Shown here: one piece after another, positions 5,742 through 7,321 of the stretch
Layout: each line of letters starts with the position of its first letter
Numbering within the stretch: the first letter of the stretch is position 1
Assembly: GCA_023253495.1 (NCBI GenBank)
Contig: JALRGF010000705.1
Location: 1-7,321 of the forward strand
Reading direction: 5' to 3'
Origin: Verrucomicrobiales bacterium
GTDB lineage: Bacteria; Verrucomicrobiota; Verrucomicrobiia; Verrucomicrobiales; V1-33
Length of the DNA stretch: 7,321 bases
Position numbers and translations under genes: made by a program
Notes under the pieces: model-generated
Told to the model about the DNA's origin: nothing
Databases searched by the model: none
What the model saw: only the letters and a program-made list of their open reading frames with translations

Positions 5742-6982
5742 GGCGGGGAGACAAGGCGCAGGCGCAGGCGGCAGTGCATCGGGCGTCCGTGGACCGGCCC
5801 GAGTGGCACCGATCCGGGTCCCGGGCGGAGTGACCACACGCGCAGGTCCGGGGAGGTTTCGGCGTCGACGGCCAGGTCGCGGGCGGTCGGCTGGACGGCC
5901 GGCGGCACGGCGGCCCAGCCGTCCGCGGTGGCGATGATTTCCATGGGCGGGGCCGGGCGCGGGTCGAGCGGCGGCAGGCCGAAGGCGTATTCCTGGAGGT
6001 TGGGCACGCCATCGGCGTCCGGGTCCGCTTCGGGATCGGAGTCCGGGGAGGCCCAAGGGAACGCCGTGCGCCACGCGGCATAGGTGGTGGCGGCCTGGTG
6101 AAGGACAGCGACCGCGTCGAGGTCGAACCCGCTGGTGGTCAGAAATGTCGGCCACGGGTCATTGATGATGCGGCCGCGGGCGTCGTGGCGGGCGAACCGC
6201 GGGTCAATGGATCCGACCACATCGACGATCCGCAGGTGGGTGATGGCGCCCGTATGCAGGCCCGGGGTGCCGGCGAGTTCCGCGAGGTCGAACGGGGTGC
6301 CGTGGCCGGCCATGTATTTGCCGGCGAGATTGTGCAGGTCGGTGGGATCGATGGCGGCGTAGGCACCGAGCTGGATGGTGGCGGGCGTTTCAGACAGGGC
6401 CGGGAACCGGATGAAGGTCGAGCCGTCGGAGCTGGCCTCGACAAACGCCAGTTCCATGAAGAACGAGCGGCCGCCGTTGAAGCTGATGCCGTTTTCAAAG
6501 ACGGCGAGGTCAGGCCCGGGGCCGTCGGCGATCGGCGGGTCGAAACGCAGGGTGATCGATCCGCCGTCACCCAGGCTGACCGATGGCTTGGGCAGCGGGC
6601 TGTCCGGGTCCGGCTGGTCCCGCAAGCCGATCACGTCAGCGGGACCGACCGCGCTGGCGGCCGAGCCGTAGCTGGCCGGCAATGACAACGGATCGTTTAT
6701 TTCTTCCGGTCCGCGCACGAGGGCGGTCACCTCCAGCGCCCAGCCGCGGATCCGCGGGTCATCGGCGGCGATGGCGTCCGATCCCGGCAGACCGGCGGCG
6801 GGAGGGTGGGGGCCGGCGGCGGCGGTGGCGCCGAGGAAAAGCCCGGCCGCCAGGGTGCTGACGGCAGCGGGAGAGCGGGTGGAACGGCGGCAGGACAGGC
6901 TGGGCGCGGCCGTGGTCGGGGCCGCGGTCTGGTCCGGGCAGCCGGGGCGCGGGAGTACGGGTGGCTGGGAGGACCGGTTCAT
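5738..6982 (-). CDS. Secreted surface protein with Ca-binding-like Asp-rich segment, function unknown
   Basis: The 414-residue protein has a hydrophobic stretch STLAAGLFLGATAAAG (42-57) that looks like a signal peptide, but it is preceded by about 38 polar, proline-rich residues, an unusually long N-region. The main domain (about 65-295) contains VSLGDGGSITLRFDPPIADG (135-154), PDLAVFENGISF (157-168), ELAFVEASSDGSTFIRFPA (177-195), HGTPFDLAEL, ITHLRIVDVVGSIDP (247-261) and SGFDLDAVAVLHQ (284-296). It resembles a beta-rich 'cell surface protein' family seen with PEP-CTERM proteins, from memory and not searched. Then comes an Asp-rich SPDSDPEADPDADGVPNLQEYAFG segment (312-335, written here as its key D and E pattern), like Verrucomicrobia type-3-repeat linkers that bind calcium, and a C-terminal domain ending in RLRLRLV. 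ATG 6982 overlaps the upstream stop (ATGA), and its own stop overlaps the pseudopilin start. Confidence 0.82.
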   Translation of the reverse strand: MNRSSQPPVLPRPGCPDQTAAPTTAAPSLSCRRSTRSPAAVSTLAAGLFLGATAAAGPHPPAAGLPGSDAIAADDPRIRGWALEVTALVRGPEEINDPLSLPASYGSAASAVGPADVIGLRDQPDPDSPLPKPSVSLGDGGSITLRFDPPIADGPGPDLAVFENGISFNGGRSFFMELAFVEASSDGSTFIRFPALSETPATIQLGAYAAIDPTDLHNLAGKYMAGHGTPFDLAELAGTPGLHTGAITHLRIVDVVGSIDPRFARHDARGRIINDPWPTFLTTSGFDLDAVAVLHQAATTYAAWRTAFPWASPDSDPEADPDADGVPNLQEYAFGLPPLDPRPAPPMEIIATADGWAAVPPAVQPTARDLAVDAETSPDLRVWSLRPGPGSVPLGPVHGRPMHCRLRLRLVSPP

Positions 6983-7321
6983 GTGGCGGTGGGAGGATCG
7001 GACGGATCCGAGGGGGCGGCGGCGGGAGCGTGGCGCCGCCGGCGGAGCTGGCAGAGGCCGGCGACGGCCAACAGCAGGGTGACCGCGGGCTCGGGCACGG
7101 CGGCTGCGGCGGCGACCGGCCGGCGCGGGCCTCCCAGCGGTTCGGCGGCGTAGACCCATCCGTCCCAGGAGCCATCGGCGAGCGGTCGGTCGGCCAGCCC
7201 GGTGCTGGAGAACACCCAGGAGCCGGGCGACTCGGCGGCAAACGGGTTGCCATTGGGCGGCAGCACATGGCCGGCATCCGCGAAGAGCGGCGGAGTGCCC
7301 TGGATGACCGCGTTGTTGACC
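6979..7321 (-). CDS. PEP-CTERM sorting-signal protein, 5' end cut by window
   Basis: The last 113 residues of an exported protein are visible; the start lies beyond 7321. The reading frame runs through SPGSWVFSSTGLADRPLADG and DGSWDGWVYAAEP, then a Pro/Ala linker and the sorting signal. That signal is VPEPA (75-79 of the fragment), a hydrophobic helix VTLLLAVAGLCQL, and RRRR (93-96). PEP-CTERM signals are known to be processed by exosortase and are typical of Verrucomicrobia and other biofilm-forming Gram-negatives. Unusually, 17 residues rich in Ala, Pro, Ser and Asp follow the arginines, whereas most such proteins end within a few residues. The stop overlaps the start of the surface-protein gene as ATGA. 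The body of the protein is too incomplete to assign a family. The GTG at 7266 is an internal codon, not a likely start, since the frame stays open to the window edge. Confidence 0.85.
   Translation of the reverse strand, partial: VNNAVIQGTPPLFADAGHVLPPNGNPFAAESPGSWVFSSTGLADRPLADGSWDGWVYAAEPLGGPRRPVAAAAAVPEPAVTLLLAVAGLCQLRRRRHAPAAAPSDPSDPPTAT
7033..7098 (-). other. PEP-CTERM sorting signal
   Basis: Tripartite signal: VPEPA, a hydrophobic helix of about 13 residues, and four arginines. It implies that an exosortase of the EpsH/XrtA type is encoded elsewhere in this genome. Confidence 0.85.

Noticed and set aside
5742..6155. Upstream start of the pseudopilin at 6155
   Set aside because: The extra 138 residues are an out-of-frame reading of the surface-protein gene. 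A prepilin leader must be short, which fits ATG 5741.
6098..6685. A plus-strand open frame opposite the surface protein
   Set aside because: The product is a low-complexity Gly/Arg/Val sequence, while the minus strand carries a coherent exported protein with overlapping start and stop neighbours.
6983..7159. Upstream start of the surface protein at 7159
   Set aside because: The added 59 residues are Arg/Pro-rich and lie in another frame of the PEP-CTERM signal, which is the real coding frame there.

Overview
The window looks like chromosomal DNA from a GC-rich Verrucomicrobiota bacterium, probably of the Opitutales or a related group. The main clue is a PEP-CTERM protein, a surface protein with an aspartate-rich Ca-binding-like segment, and a stand-alone pseudopilin with an Ala-Phe prepilin cleavage site, all together. 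The taxonomic call is inference from protein style, not from a marker-gene comparison. Coding density is very high: eight genes were found, two of them cut by the window edges, and no gap exceeds about 120 bases. No tRNA, rRNA, CRISPR array, insertion sequence or phage gene was seen.

Left block (1-1617, minus strand). An RsmB/Sun-type 16S rRNA cytosine-5 methyltransferase is followed by a YebC/PmpR-family protein of the 'MGRxW' (YeeN-like) type, whose 3' end lies outside the window. Both are translation or expression-related housekeeping genes.

Middle block (1739-4907, plus strand). It diverges from the methyltransferase across a 121-base gap. The order is rodA (SEDS peptidoglycan glycosyltransferase), a GlnQ-like ABC ATPase with no permease or binding protein beside it, and a cytoplasmic NagZ-like family 3 glycoside hydrolase. 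Spacings are 14 and 32 bases, so this is probably one operon. The two outer genes suggest a peptidoglycan synthesis and recycling theme.

Right block (4935-7321, minus strand, convergent with the middle block). Three genes are joined by two ATGA stop/start overlaps: a PEP-CTERM protein (5' end outside the window), a secreted surface protein of about 414 residues, and a pseudopilin-like protein. This tightly coupled trio of exported proteins is the least understood and most interesting part of the window. Its substrate or role cannot be read from this sequence alone.
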